Positions 44,417 through 53,689 of a DNA stretch of 64,000 nucleotides are shown here, piece by piece. Source of the stretch: CAWBLP01 sp963789495 (GTDB taxonomy: Bacteria; Pseudomonadota; Alphaproteobacteria; Acetobacterales; Acetobacteraceae); contig CAWBLP010000015.1 of assembly GCA_963789495.1 (NCBI GenBank), forward strand, positions 92,195-156,194. The letters run 5' to 3'. The notes under the pieces are model-generated. The model saw nothing but the letters and a program-made list of their open reading frames with translations, was not told where the DNA came from and searched no databases. Positions within the stretch are counted from its first letter, which is position 1. Each line of letters starts with the position of its first letter. A program made the position numbers and the translations under genes.

Positions 44417-46580
44417 GTGCCCGTGCTGCTGCCCTACCCGTTTCCCGGCCCGTTCGACTACCGCGTGCCCGCCGGACCTCGATCCGCGGCCCGGCGACGT
44501 GGTGCTGGTTCCGCTGAACCGGCGAGAGGAGATCGGCGTCGTTTGGGACGCACCGGCCGGCGATGCCGTCCCTGAGCGCAAGCTGAAGCCGCTGATCGGG
44601 ATCCTCGACACCCCGCCGATGCGCGGCGGACTTGCGGCAGTTCATCGACTGGATGGCGAGCCTACACGCTGGCGCCACCCGGCGAAGTGATGGCGATGGC
44701 GCTGCGCGTCGTGCGTCCAGCCGCCGCCAACGCAACGAGCGGCTGGCGGCGCGCCGAACCGCTGCCGGAGGCGAAGCTGACCGACCCGCGGCGCCGCGTG
44801 CTCGCGCATTGGCACAGGCGGAGCCACGCTCCACCGCCGACCTGATGCGGACGGCCGGGGTCGGCGCCGGCGTGGTGCGCGGCATGGCGAATGCGGGGCT
44901 GCTGGTGCCGGCGCTGCTGTCCGAGACACCGCCCTTCGCGCATGCCGGACCCGGAGCATCCCGGCCCGACCCTGTCGGACGCCCAGCAAGTCGCGAGCCA
45001 GCGGCGCTGCGCCACGCGGTGGCGGCGCGCGCGTTCTCGGTCACGCTGCTGGACGGGGTCACCGGTTCCGGCAAGACCGAGGTGTATCTGGAGGCGGTGG
45101 CCGAATGCCTGCGCCAGGGCCGCCAGGCGCTGGTGCTGCTGCCGGAGATCGCCCTGTCGTCGCAGTGGCTGGAGCGGTTCGAGCGCCGGTTCGGCGTGGC
45201 GCCGGCGGTGTGGCACTCCGACCTGAGTTCCCGGATGCGCCGGACGACCTGGCGCGCGGTGGCCGAAGGCGCCGCGCCGGTGGTGGTCGGGCGCGCGGTC
45301 GGCGCTGTTCCTGCCGTTTCCCGACCTGGGCCTGGTCGTGATCGACGAGGAGCACGAGACCGCGTTCAAGCAGGAGGATGGCGTCGTCTATCACGCCCGC
45401 GACATGGCGGTGGTGCGGGCACGGTTCTGCCAGCGCGCCGGCGGTACTGGTCTCGGCCACGCCAAGCCTGGAGACGGTGGCGAATGTCGAGGCGGGCCGC
45501 TACACGCGGCTGCATCTGCCGAACCGGCATGGCGGCGCGCACGCTGCCGCAGGTGGCTGCGATCGACCTGCGCGAGACGCCGCCGGAGCGCGGCCGGTTC
45601 CTGGCTCCGCCGCTGATCGCGGCGGTGCAGGAGACGCTGGGTCGCGGCGAACAGGCCATGCTGTTCCTCAATCGCCGCGGCTACGCGCCGCTGACGCTGT
45701 GCCGGCATTGCGGGCATCGCATGCAGTGCCCGAACTGCACCGCCTGGCTGGTCGAGCATCGGACGCGCCAGGCGCTGCAATGCCACCATTGCGGCCATAG
45801 CATTCCAATTCCGCCGGAATGTCCGTCCTGCGGGGCGGCGCATAGCCTGACGCCGGTCGGACCCGGGGTGGAGCGGATCACCGAGGAAGCCGCCGCTGCT
45901 GTTCCCGGATGCGCGGCGGCTGGTGATGGCGAGCGACACGCTGCCGGGTCCCGAGGCCGCGGCCGCGGCATCGCGCAGCATCGCCGCCCGCGAGGTGGAT
46001 CTGATCATCGGCACGCAGATCGTCGCCAAGGGCTGGCATTTTCCGCATCTGACCCTGGTCGGCGTGGTGGATGCCGATCTTGGCCTGGCCGGCGGCGACC
46101 TGCGCGCGGCGGAACGGACGGTGCAGCTGCTGCACCAGGTTGCCGGCCGTGCCGGGCGGGCGGAGGCGCCGGGGCGCGTGCTGCTGCAGACCTTCAGCCC
46201 GGAGCATCCGGTGATGCAGGCGCTGGTGCGCGGCGACCTCGATGCCTTCATGGCCAGCGAGGCAGCTCAGCGTCGCCCCGGCCATTGGCCGCCTTACGGG
46301 CGCCTGGCGGCGCTTGATCGTCAGCGCCGATTCCGGGCCGGTGGCGGATGCCCTGGCCCGCGACCTGGGGCGTGCCTCACCCTCGGCGCCCGGCGTGGAT
46401 GTCCTGGGGCCGGCGCCGGCCCCGCTGGCGATTCTGCGCGGGCGGCACCGGCGGCGGCTGTTGTTGAAGACGCGCCGCGACATCGCCGTGCAGCCGATCC
46501 TGCGGAGCTGGCTCGCCAAGGTGCCGGTGCCGCGCGGGGCGCGGGTGGATGTGGATGTGGATCCGGTCTCGTTCCTCTGA
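44417..46580 (+). pseudogene. priA: Primosomal protein N' (PriA helicase), about ten frameshifts
   Basis: About 720 residues if repaired; PriA restarts stalled replication forks. From a GTG at 44417: VPVLLPYPFPGPFDYRVPAG, then in other frames RPGDVVLVPLNRREEIGVVW, DGVTGSGKTEVYLEAVAECL (Walker A), LPEIALSSQWLERFERRFGV, FPDLGLVVIDEEHETAFKQE (DEEH), VSATPSLETVANVEAGRYTR, the zinc-binding cysteines CRHCGHRMQCPNCTAWLVEH and CHHCGHSIPIPPECPSCGA, DLIIGTQIVAKGWHFPHLTL and HQVAGRAGRAEAPGRVLLQT. Breaks near 44475, 44630, 44667, 44943, 45300, 45445, 45535, 45890 and 46310 are mostly one extra base each, with intact protein on both sides. That points to sequence error rather than decay. Confidence 0.93.
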
Positions 46581-46624
46581 GCGGCGTCCTGCGGCCTGTG
46601 CCACGCGTCCTCGCTTGCGATGGA

Positions 46625-46668
46625 AGGCAGGCAAATGCCGGGGCGTTGCCCCCATTCCCTCCACCAGC
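46625..46668. repeat. Fragment of dispersed repeat family 1
   Basis: GGCAAATGCCGGGGCGTTGC and CCCCCATTCCCTCCACC resemble the right-hand part of copies B and C in reverse. A short related piece is at 36925-36955. Nothing else is seen in 46581-46727. Confidence 0.55.
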
Positions 46669-46727
46669 GTGAATGCGTGGGACCGGCTGCGAACGTCTGC
46701 GTTAGCCGGCGGTAGACTCCGGGCGCT

Positions 46728-47795
46728 TCAGGCGGCCAATGCCGGATCCGCACGGGGGAGACGGACAGGGTCTGCCTGGCGCGCACCGGTCAGCAGGCGC
46801 TTCAACGCGATCGGATCGATGGCCCTACCGCCCAGCTCGCCGAAGAAGAACGCCAGAAATCCCTCGATCCGATGCAGGAATGCGTCGAGCTCCTCGGCAG
46901 AGCGTACATACGGGGTGCGTCCCGGCGCCAGGGACGGGCTGTGCAGCGACAGCACGAAGATGCGCTGGCCGCGACGGACCAGGGCGCTGGTCAGGCGCTG
47001 CAGATCCATGAGGGTGACGCCCTCCGGGCTCAGCATGATGCGTTCCAGCAGCCGCAGGCGCGCCAGCAGGCTGGGCAGCCGCAGACGCGACGCCAGGACG
47101 TCATAGATCCATCGATCCACACCGGTGTAAGCGACACGGTGCAATGGTCCGATCAACGCCTGGGTTGTGGGCAGATAGAACAGACCATTCGCCGGATTGG
47201 TCCAAAATGGCTGCTCCGGGTAGCCGAAGAAGTTTGGACCACCTGCAATCCCGCTATAGTCCCGAAATGGCAGCACGCTGGTATCGATTTCGAATCCCAG
47301 CGCCCGCAAGGAGTCCTCGCGGCGGATGTCGAGGCCATAGCGGCCGGCTTTGTAGATCAGCGGCGACAGGCCGAGCACCTGGCGGATCTTCTCGGTCAGG
47401 ATGGCGAGTTTGCGTCGCTCCAGATCGGCATCGAGATTGCAGGCGTAGGAGTTGTAGGGACAGACCACTTCCTCGAACGGCGGCGTGACCCAGGGATGCA
47501 GGTGGGCACCGATCACGCATTCATTGGCTTCGAGCCACGGGCCGAAGATGTCTCCCGCGCGCGCATCGCTGATGATGGGGTGATCCACCACGTAGCAGGG
47601 CCGCAGTCCGACGGAGCGGAAAATGCGATGGCCCCGATGGATGCCTTCGAGCGACTGCACAACTGTGTGGTGACGGGAAAACGAGCCCGTCCAATCGAAA
47701 TCCTCCTCGGTATCGACCACCAGACAGAGCAGCGGCTGCAGGATGTCGCTGGTATCCGCCTGGTGAAACGCCGGCAGGCTGACGCGCCGGGACAT
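46728..47795 (-). CDS. Polysaccharide deacetylase-like (WalW/NodB-type) protein
   Basis: 355 residues from the ATG at 47795; a longer in-frame reading overlaps the previous gene and is rejected. The N-terminal catalytic-type region LLCLVVDTEEDFDWTGSFSR (DTEED), VVDHPIISDARAGDIFGPWL and CVIGAHLHPWVTPPFEEVV (HxHPW) match WalW-like deacetylase-fold proteins. YKAGRYGLDIRREDSLRALG and FEIDTSVLPFRDYSGIAGGP follow, and the C-terminus has FVLSLHSPSLAPGRTPYVRS. It probably trims acetyl groups from a surface polysaccharide. It starts 5 bases after the GT2 stop and is the last gene of the leftward unit. Confidence 0.82.
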   Translation of the reverse strand: MSRRVSLPAFHQADTSDILQPLLCLVVDTEEDFDWTGSFSRHHTVVQSLEGIHRGHRIFRSVGLRPCYVVDHPIISDARAGDIFGPWLEANECVIGAHLHPWVTPPFEEVVCPYNSYACNLDADLERRKLAILTEKIRQVLGLSPLIYKAGRYGLDIRREDSLRALGFEIDTSVLPFRDYSGIAGGPNFFGYPEQPFWTNPANGLFYLPTTQALIGPLHRVAYTGVDRWIYDVLASRLRLPSLLARLRLLERIMLSPEGVTLMDLQRLTSALVRRGQRIFVLSLHSPSLAPGRTPYVRSAEELDAFLHRIEGFLAFFFGELGGRAIDPIALKRLLTGARQADPVRLPRADPALAA

Positions 47796-47800
47796 CCTGA

Positions 47801-48736
47801 TCAGCGCGCCGGACGTGCGTGGCGGAGGAACGCCCGCAACGCCCGCACCGAGCGCGCCGAGAGGATCAGAAAGCGGAGGTTGTCGAATGGCCGGTATCCC
47901 AGGAGCGCCGCGCGGACCAGGTATTTGATCGCCCTGCCATGGTTGTTCGGATTGGCGCACAGGCTCTTGCCGATCTGGCTGTCGAGGCTGGCCTTGGCCA
48001 GAATGCGGTTGCGGAACGACAGGTCCCGCGCGAACGCCCGCGCATGTCGTTCCAGCATGGGGCGGGTGCTGAGCACCGCGTCTCGATTGCTGTCCATGAA
48101 GCTGCCACGCGCGAGGCGGATGCGCACCATCTCCTGCTGCACCAGCGCGACGACGCCGTTGCTTGCCAGCTTGATCCACAGGTCGCGGTCTTCGCCCACC
48201 CGGAGCCTGGGATCGAACGGACGAATCCCAAGGTCCATGCGGCGCACCATGGCGCAGGGTGTCGCCACGTAGCACTGCCAGAGCAGGCGCTTCCAGCCGT
48301 CCGGCAGGCGAGACGGCAGATTGCGGAACAGCGGTTCCACCACCCGATCTTGCTCGTCGACCCAGATCGTCTGGCAACCGCACAAGGTTACCGCGGGGTC
48401 ATCGTCCAGCATCGCGGCCTGGGCATGCAGCTTGCCCGGCAGCCAGGCATCGTCCGCGTCCAGAAACGCGACATACTCGCCGGTGGCAGCCGCGACGCCC
48501 CGGTTCCGCGCCGCCGCCGGGCCACCATTACAATCTTGCACCAAAATCTGGTAGCGCAGGCCATGGCGTTGCAGCGATTCGCGTGCGCGCGCCACGGTGT
48601 CGTCCTGGCTCGCGTCGTCGACCAGGATCATTTCCAGGCCGGGAAAATTCTGCGCCGCCACCGAAGCGACCGCGGTTTCGACCAGGGCGGCCGCGTTGTA
48701 GGTCGGCATCACCACGCTGACCTTCACCGGCGTCAT
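47801..48736 (-). CDS. Family 2 glycosyltransferase
   Basis: 311 residues from the ATG at 48736, which overlaps the previous stop as ATGA. GT-A fold: VKVSVVMPTYNAAALVETAV, LEMILVDDASQDDTVARARE, GGPAAARNRGVAAATGEYVA, FLDADDAWLPGKLHAQAAML (DxD), and a C-terminal acidic motif RLRVGEDRDLWIKLASNGVV (ED catalytic base region). It is cytoplasmic or membrane-associated and adds a sugar to a lipid-linked or growing glycan. Middle gene of the leftward unit. Confidence 0.9.
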   Translation of the reverse strand: MTPVKVSVVMPTYNAAALVETAVASVAAQNFPGLEMILVDDASQDDTVARARESLQRHGLRYQILVQDCNGGPAAARNRGVAAATGEYVAFLDADDAWLPGKLHAQAAMLDDDPAVTLCGCQTIWVDEQDRVVEPLFRNLPSRLPDGWKRLLWQCYVATPCAMVRRMDLGIRPFDPRLRVGEDRDLWIKLASNGVVALVQQEMVRIRLARGSFMDSNRDAVLSTRPMLERHARAFARDLSFRNRILAKASLDSQIGKSLCANPNNHGRAIKYLVRAALLGYRPFDNLRFLILSARSVRALRAFLRHARPAR

Positions 48737-49770
48737 TGGCCGGCCCGCATCCGCGTCAGTCGCCATTCCGCACTCTGCCACAGTCTTGCGATGCCGCCCC
48801 GCATGGTTCGCGCGAAAAGACTGGCGCGTCCGAACCGGGACGTGCCGGTGGAAAAATCCCGCTTCGCTTCGGAATCGCCTTCGCCTCGATCGACAAATCG
48901 TATGCCCAGCGTATCAGCCTGGGCAAGCATGTGCCACAGCAGCAGACGACCCGGCGAGACTTTCTGAGCATCCGGGTCATACACCGGAAACCAGTAACTC
49001 AACACGTCCTGATGCCGCAGCCCGAGATGCTGGGCCAGCACCCGATCGCCTGCGGTCAGCGTGGTCAGCACCGGCAGGCAGTCGCTTGCAGCGCTTTCAG
49101 CCAGGACTTCCAGGAGGCGAAGCCGCTGCGGGTCGGCGAACACGTCGGTCACGTCGGTCCGTTGGTATTGCTGGCGCTTCCGCTCGATCAACTGCAGCAC
49201 GTCCTGCCGCACCGGGTGTGGCGTGAAGCTGAAATTCAGCGGACCATAGTCGCGGGCGGCGCGGCGCAAGCGCCGCTCGGTGTCCTGCACGAAGCCTTTC
49301 CGCGTGGCGCGAAGGGCGGTGAAATAGGCGTCGCTGCCATCGCGCAGGTCGATCTGGTGGCCGATCTCCCAGTTCGGCGCATCGAGACCGAATGCTTCCT
49401 GGCCCTCGGCCAGATGGGTCAGGAACAGCCCGCCGAGGCGGCATCGGCGTAACAGCGTCGCGGGATCGACCCGCAGTCCCGGTTCGGCGACCAACCCGGC
49501 ATTGTCCGACAATTCGCCGCCGATGCGTTCGGCCAGACGGACCCGCGCATGCCAGGGCGACGGGAATTGGAACGGCAGAAAGCCGCGAATGCGACCACTT
49601 TCGTGCAACACCGTGACATGGGCATGGCCATGGGTCGCTTCGCAGGCCAGGGCGAAGCCGCGCGAGAAGAACGCCCGCTGCAAATGCGGAGTCGCTGCCA
49701 TCATCCGCGACCATGCGGTGGTTTCCGCCTCGCCGAGTTGCGACGGGCGCAGGCGTTCGGCCTTCAGCAT
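48733..49770 (-). CDS. CelD/BcsL-like GNAT-fold acetyltransferase
   Basis: 345 residues from the ATG at 49770 (49809 also in frame). It matches the Acetyltransf_6 (CelD/BcsL) family found in cellulose and exopolysaccharide loci: FFSRGFALACEATHGHAHVT, GRIRGFLPFQFPSPWHARVR, ERIGGELSDNAGLVAEPGLR, SDAYFTALRATRKGFVQDTE, FADPQRLRLLEVLAES, DRVLAQHLGLRHQDVLSYWF, VYDPDAQKVSPGRLLLWHML and IRFVDRGEGDSEAKRDFSTG. It probably acylates a sugar or nucleotide sugar during polysaccharide assembly. First gene of the leftward unit; the other unit diverges 279 bases away. Confidence 0.82.
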   Translation of the reverse strand: MLKAERLRPSQLGEAETTAWSRMMAATPHLQRAFFSRGFALACEATHGHAHVTVLHESGRIRGFLPFQFPSPWHARVRLAERIGGELSDNAGLVAEPGLRVDPATLLRRCRLGGLFLTHLAEGQEAFGLDAPNWEIGHQIDLRDGSDAYFTALRATRKGFVQDTERRLRRAARDYGPLNFSFTPHPVRQDVLQLIERKRQQYQRTDVTDVFADPQRLRLLEVLAESAASDCLPVLTTLTAGDRVLAQHLGLRHQDVLSYWFPVYDPDAQKVSPGRLLLWHMLAQADTLGIRFVDRGEGDSEAKRDFSTGTSRFGRASLFARTMRGGIARLWQSAEWRLTRMRAGQ

Positions 49771-50049
49771 GCGGCGGCGACCGAGGCGGTTAGCGGGACC
49801 CGCCCGCACGACTCTGCTGGCGGCTGCGATCTACGGGGGGTGGCTTGCAACGACTTCTTCCCCCTGGCGGGTTAGGCGGCCAAGACAACCCGGGCACGAC
49901 GCTCGCCGGCGCGCGGACCGGGTCCGCGATGCGGATCAGTGGCGCCAAATAACAAACCGACGGATATCGCGTAACTCCTTGAGGGGCAAGTGAAACCGGA
50001 GCGTCGGCGGCGCTTGCCGCGGCGGCCGCGGCTGCGATACTGACCGACA

Positions 50050-50985
50050 ATGGACCAGCGCCTGGTTTCCGTGGTGATCCCGGCCCGCAATGCGGCTCGC
50101 ACTTTGGTTCGGGCGGTCCGATCGGTCCTTGCGCAGGATTACCGCCCGATCGAGGTGATCATCGTCGATGACGGCAGCCATGACGACACGCGTGCTGTCG
50201 CGGCGGCGTTCGGCGATCCGGTCCGGCTGATCGCGCTGCCGCACGCACGCGGCGCCGCGGCTGCGCGCAATGAAGGGATAAGAGCCGCGGCCGGCAGCAT
50301 CGTCGCGTTCCAGGATGCCGATGACGAGTGGCTGCAAGGCAAGCTGTCTCGTCAGGTCGCGCTGCTGCTGTCCAGCCCGGATCTGGTGTTCATCGCCTGC
50401 GGCGCACGGTTCGTCGGCCCCGATGGCGATGCGCTGGGGCCGCTGTATGGCGGGCAGACCCCCACACCGGGTGCGCGCGCCTGGGTCGGTCTGTTGGCAC
50501 GCAACACCATCGCCACCCCGACCGTGGTCGCCTGGCGGCAGGCGCTGCTGGATGCCGGCGGTTTCGACGCAGCCTTGCCGGTCGCCGAGGACCAGGACAT
50601 GTGGATTCGGCTCGCCACGCGCGGCGCGCTTGGCTATCTCGATGCGCCGCTGGTGCGCGTCCACGCCACGCCGGGCAGTCTGTCCGGCGTCGGTTCGGCC
50701 GTCAGTGTCCGCCAGCAGATGGAGTTCACCCTGCCCATGATCGAACGCCATGTCGCGGCTCGGCGCAGCGAACTGAGTGCCGCGGAAAGGCGCGGCATCC
50801 TCGGGCAGCGTCTGGGCCGGGCAGGGCGGTCGGCCTACACGTTCGGCCATTACCGCGATGGGCTGCGCCTGCTTGCGCGCTCCATCGGTTACGGGTTCGA
50901 GCCGACGCAGAGCCTGATGTTCCTGCTGAGCGCCGCGCCTCCGGTACGATGGGCGAAGCGCCGGCTGCGGCGGCAAACCGGCTGA
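50050..50985 (+). CDS. Family 2 glycosyltransferase
   Basis: 311 residues. GT-A motifs: LVSVVIPARNAARTLVRAVR, PIEVIIVDDGSHDDTRAVAA, GAAAARNEGIRAAAGSIVAF, QDADDEWLQGKLSRQVALLL (DxD), and LPVAEDQDMWIRLATRGALG (ED motif). It is similar in plan to the leftward GT2 at 47.8 kb, so the two may be paralogues. First gene of the rightward unit. The 49771-50049 gap contains a less GC-rich stretch near 49948-49965 suited to divergent promoters, but no clear boxes. Confidence 0.9.
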   Translation: MDQRLVSVVIPARNAARTLVRAVRSVLAQDYRPIEVIIVDDGSHDDTRAVAAAFGDPVRLIALPHARGAAAARNEGIRAAAGSIVAFQDADDEWLQGKLSRQVALLLSSPDLVFIACGARFVGPDGDALGPLYGGQTPTPGARAWVGLLARNTIATPTVVAWRQALLDAGGFDAALPVAEDQDMWIRLATRGALGYLDAPLVRVHATPGSLSGVGSAVSVRQQMEFTLPMIERHVAARRSELSAAERRGILGQRLGRAGRSAYTFGHYRDGLRLLARSIGYGFEPTQSLMFLLSAAPPVRWAKRRLRRQTG

Positions 50986-50992
50986 TCGGCGG

Positions 50993-52009
50993 ATGCTCCC
51001 GCTGCGCCCTGCCGTGCGTGATCTGGCCTATGCGAGCGGAGTGCTGGGCGCCCGCCACCATCTGCGCCATCGCGAAACGCTGACAGCGGTCATGTTCCAT
51101 CGGGTCAGCGCAGCCGAGGAGCCGGTCACCCAACGTGCCGATCCGCGCTACACCGTTCCCGCTCCGCTGTTCGCCGCGTGCCTGCGGTTCTTCCGCAGGC
51201 ACTACAACGTTGTCGGACTGGATCAACTGCGCCGCTGTATCGCGGGCGACGCCACACTGCCGCCGCGCGCCCTGCTGATCACCTTCGACGACGGATGGCG
51301 GGACAATCTGTCCGTCGCCCTGCCGATCCTCCGGGCACAGGGACTGCCGGCCACGATTTTCCTGGCCGCCTCGCCGGTGACCGATGATCGATCCTGGTGG
51401 TGGCAGGAGGTTCTGCTGCAGGCGCTGCGCGAGAGGCGGGCCAGTTGGGATGAGCTTTGGGCGCGTGCCGGCGGTGGTCCGGTTCCGCCTGGCGAGCGCG
51501 ACCTGCTGCTCCTGCTGCGTTATGGCGGTCTGGATGCCGAGACCCGCCACCGCATCCTGGCGCCGCTGGCCGAGGCCGGCGCGCTCCCGGGCCGCCATAT
51601 GCTGCGGCTGGAGGAACTCGATGCGCTGGCCGAGGCGGATGTGGCGCTGGCGGCACACGGTGCGGCGCACGAGCCACTGTCGATGATGCCGGATCCGGGC
51701 GCGGACCTTGCCGAGGCCCGCCGCATCCTCGCGCCGCCGCTTGCTGGCTGCGGCCAGGCTCTCGATGCGCTGTCGTTTCCGCACGGCCGCTACGACGCGA
51801 CGACGCTGGGCCTCGCCCGCTCTGCCGGATTTTCGCTGCTGTTCACCAGCGACCCCTGCGTCAATGCCGCACCGCGCGGCCGTCCGGCAGCACTGCTCGG
51901 CCGGATTTCCGTGGAGGCTTCCGCAATCGTCGATGCCGCGGGCGCCTTCGTTCCGTCACGCCTGGCAACCTGGCTGTTCCACCGGCCGATCCGCCATCTC
52001 GCAGGCTAG
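50993..52009 (+). CDS. Polysaccharide deacetylase (NodB homology domain)
   Basis: 338 residues, starting 7 bases after the GT2 stop. The NodB domain contains TAVMFHRVSAAEEPVTQRAD, PPRALLITFDDGWRDNLSVA (metal-binding DD), LPILRAQGLPATIFLAASPV and LAAHGAAHEPLSMMPDPGAD (HxxxH), DALSFPHGRYDATTLGLARS. It has an N-terminal basic helix rather than a signal peptide. It probably removes acetyl groups from a polysaccharide or lipid-linked sugar. The gene ends at the edge of repeat copy C. Confidence 0.88.
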   Translation: MLPLRPAVRDLAYASGVLGARHHLRHRETLTAVMFHRVSAAEEPVTQRADPRYTVPAPLFAACLRFFRRHYNVVGLDQLRRCIAGDATLPPRALLITFDDGWRDNLSVALPILRAQGLPATIFLAASPVTDDRSWWWQEVLLQALRERRASWDELWARAGGGPVPPGERDLLLLLRYGGLDAETRHRILAPLAEAGALPGRHMLRLEELDALAEADVALAAHGAAHEPLSMMPDPGADLAEARRILAPPLAGCGQALDALSFPHGRYDATTLGLARSAGFSLLFTSDPCVNAAPRGRPAALLGRISVEASAIVDAAGAFVPSRLATWLFHRPIRHLAG

Positions 52010-52265
52010 CGTCGGGGGCGTTGCCCCCGGACCCCCGGCAAGGGGTGCTGCCCCTTGCATCCCCGCCAAGGGCCCGGCCCTTGGAACCGTATACTGTTTG
52101 GGGTGGGGAGGGGGCGTTCCGTGATGGTCGCGTGGTCCGAGTCCGTCACGCCCCTCCCCACCCCAAACAGTATGTGATTGCAAAGGCGAGCCTTTGCTGG
52201 GGGTTCAGGGGGCAACGCCCCCTGGTGAGGTTCGGGGCAACGCCCCGATGCTTCCTCCCCCGGTC
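52010..52265 (+). repeat. Dispersed repeat family 1, copy C (longest, unoccupied)
   Basis: GTCGGGGGCGTTGCCCCCGG, AAGGGGTGCTGCCCCTTGCA, GCCAAGGGCCCGGCCCTTGG, then a perfect 23-bp inverted repeat (52091-52113 with 52151-52173, loop 37 bases), then GATTGCAAAGGCGAGCCTTT, GGGGGTTCAGGGGGCAACGC and GGTTCGGGGCAACGCCCCGA. It contains at least three nested short palindromes. No IS110 insertion is present at its target position. No gene is seen between 52010 and 52324. Confidence 0.85.
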
Positions 52266-52324
52266 TTACCTCCGGCGCGCGCCAGGCGTAAGCTTTGCCA
52301 AACTTCATTTGGGGAGTGTCCGCC

Positions 52325-53557
52325 ATGAGTGAGAACGGTCCGGAAACCTGCCTTGCCGGTCTGAAGATCCTCGATCTGACCCAGTTCGAGGCCGGCCCGT
52401 CATGCACCGAGGCGCTGGCCTGGATGGGTGCCGAGGTGGTGAAGGTGGAGAATCCCAAGGTCGGCGACCCCGGCCGCACCGCCGGCGGCGAGCCCGGCAA
52501 GGACGCTTTCTATTTCCTGCAATACAACGCCAACAAGCAATCGGTCGCGGTCAACCTGAAGGACCCGCGCGGCCTGCGAACTGGTCAAGGACCTGGCGGC
52601 AAAGGCCGATGTGTTCATCGAGAACTTTGCCCCCGGCGCGATCGAGCGCCTCGGCCTCGGACCGGACGTCATCCGCACGCTCAAACCGTCCATCATCTAC
52701 TGCCAGGTCAAAGGCTTCGGCACCGGCAGCCCGTTCGAAAAGAACCTGGCGTTCGACATGATCGCGCAGGCGGTCGGCGGGCTGATGAGCATCACCGGCG
52801 AGGAGGACGGCCCGCCCTGCAAGCCCGGCGCCACGATCGGCGATACCGGCACCGGCATGCTGATGGCGATCTCCATCCTCGGCGCCTATGTGCGGCGCCT
52901 GCGCACCGGCCAGGGCGAGCATCTGCAACTCGCGATGCAGGATTCCGATCCTGCACTACGTCCGCAACGCCTTCACCTTCATGGAACGCACCGGCAAGCC
53001 GGCACCGCGCGCGGGGTCGAAGACGGTGGGCGGCGGCAATCCGCCGATCGGCGTCTATCCGTGCAAGGGCGGCGGTCCGAACGACTACGTCTACATCTAC
53101 ACCAGCCGCGCAAATCCCGAGCACTGGACACGATTGTTGAAGGTGATGGGCCGCGAGGATCTGATCGGCGACGCGAACTACAGCACGCCCGAGGCACGCA
53201 CCGAACGGCGCGAGGAGGTGGACGCCATCGTTTCGTCATGGACCCGCCAGCACGACAAGCACGAGGCGATGCGCCTGGTCGGCAGCGCAACGATTCCGGC
53301 GGGCGCCGTGATGGACACGATGGAACTCGCCAACGATCCGACCTTCGTGCAGCGCGGCATCCGCCAGACGATGCAGCACCCGGCAGCTGGGGGAATATAT
53401 CATGAGCGGCTGGCCGGTTCGCTTCTCCGGCCACACTCCGCCGATCAGCGCCGCGCCGCTGCTGGGCCAGCACGGCGCCGAGGTGCTGGCGGACTGGCTG
53501 GGACTGGACGCCGATGCCATCGGCACCCTGCGCAAGGATGCGGTGATCGGCGGGTAA
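52325..53557 (+). pseudogene. CaiB/BaiF-type CoA-transferase, three frameshifts
   Basis: About 410 residues when repaired; class III enzymes move CoA between carboxylic acids. Start MSENGPETCLAGLKILDLTQ with GGGGAG upstream. Then FEAGPSCTEALAWMGAEVVK, GKDAFYFLQYNANKQSVAVN and LKDPRG. After the first extra base (near 52572): DVFIENFAPGAIERLGLGPD, GSPFEKNLAFDMIAQAVGGL, MSITGEEDGPPCKPGATIGD. After the second (near 52951): ILHYVRNAFTFMERTGKPAP to ANDPTFVQRGIRQTMQHP. After the third (near 53384): LGEYIMSGWPVRFSGHTPPI to the stop. The catalytic Asp is in the FDMIAQA/GDTGTG region. It precedes an enoyl-CoA hydratase, as in CaiB-CaiD pairs. Confidence 0.88.
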
Positions 53558-53587
53558 CAGGCTCGCGCCGCGGCGTGGCGCCGCCAC

Positions 53588-53645
53588 GCCTCGCCATGGC
53601 CGGGCTCCACCCGGCCATCATCGCATTACCGACCGGGTCGCGCGG
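53588..53645. repeat. Dispersed repeat family 2, short copy
   Basis: GCCTCGCCATGGCCGGGCTC, CACCCGGCCATCATCG and ACCGGGTCGCGCGGA resemble one half of the 12335-12528 block. It lies between the CoA-transferase and hydratase genes. Confidence 0.55.
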
Positions 53646-53689
53646 ATCGCCTCTGCGCGACATCTCCTGCCGAACGGAACCTGCACTTC

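Noticed and set aside
44417..46580. Programmed ribosomal frameshifting in priA
   Set aside because: About ten shifts at unrelated sequences without slippery sites or pseudoknots; the same kind of break recurs in other genes.
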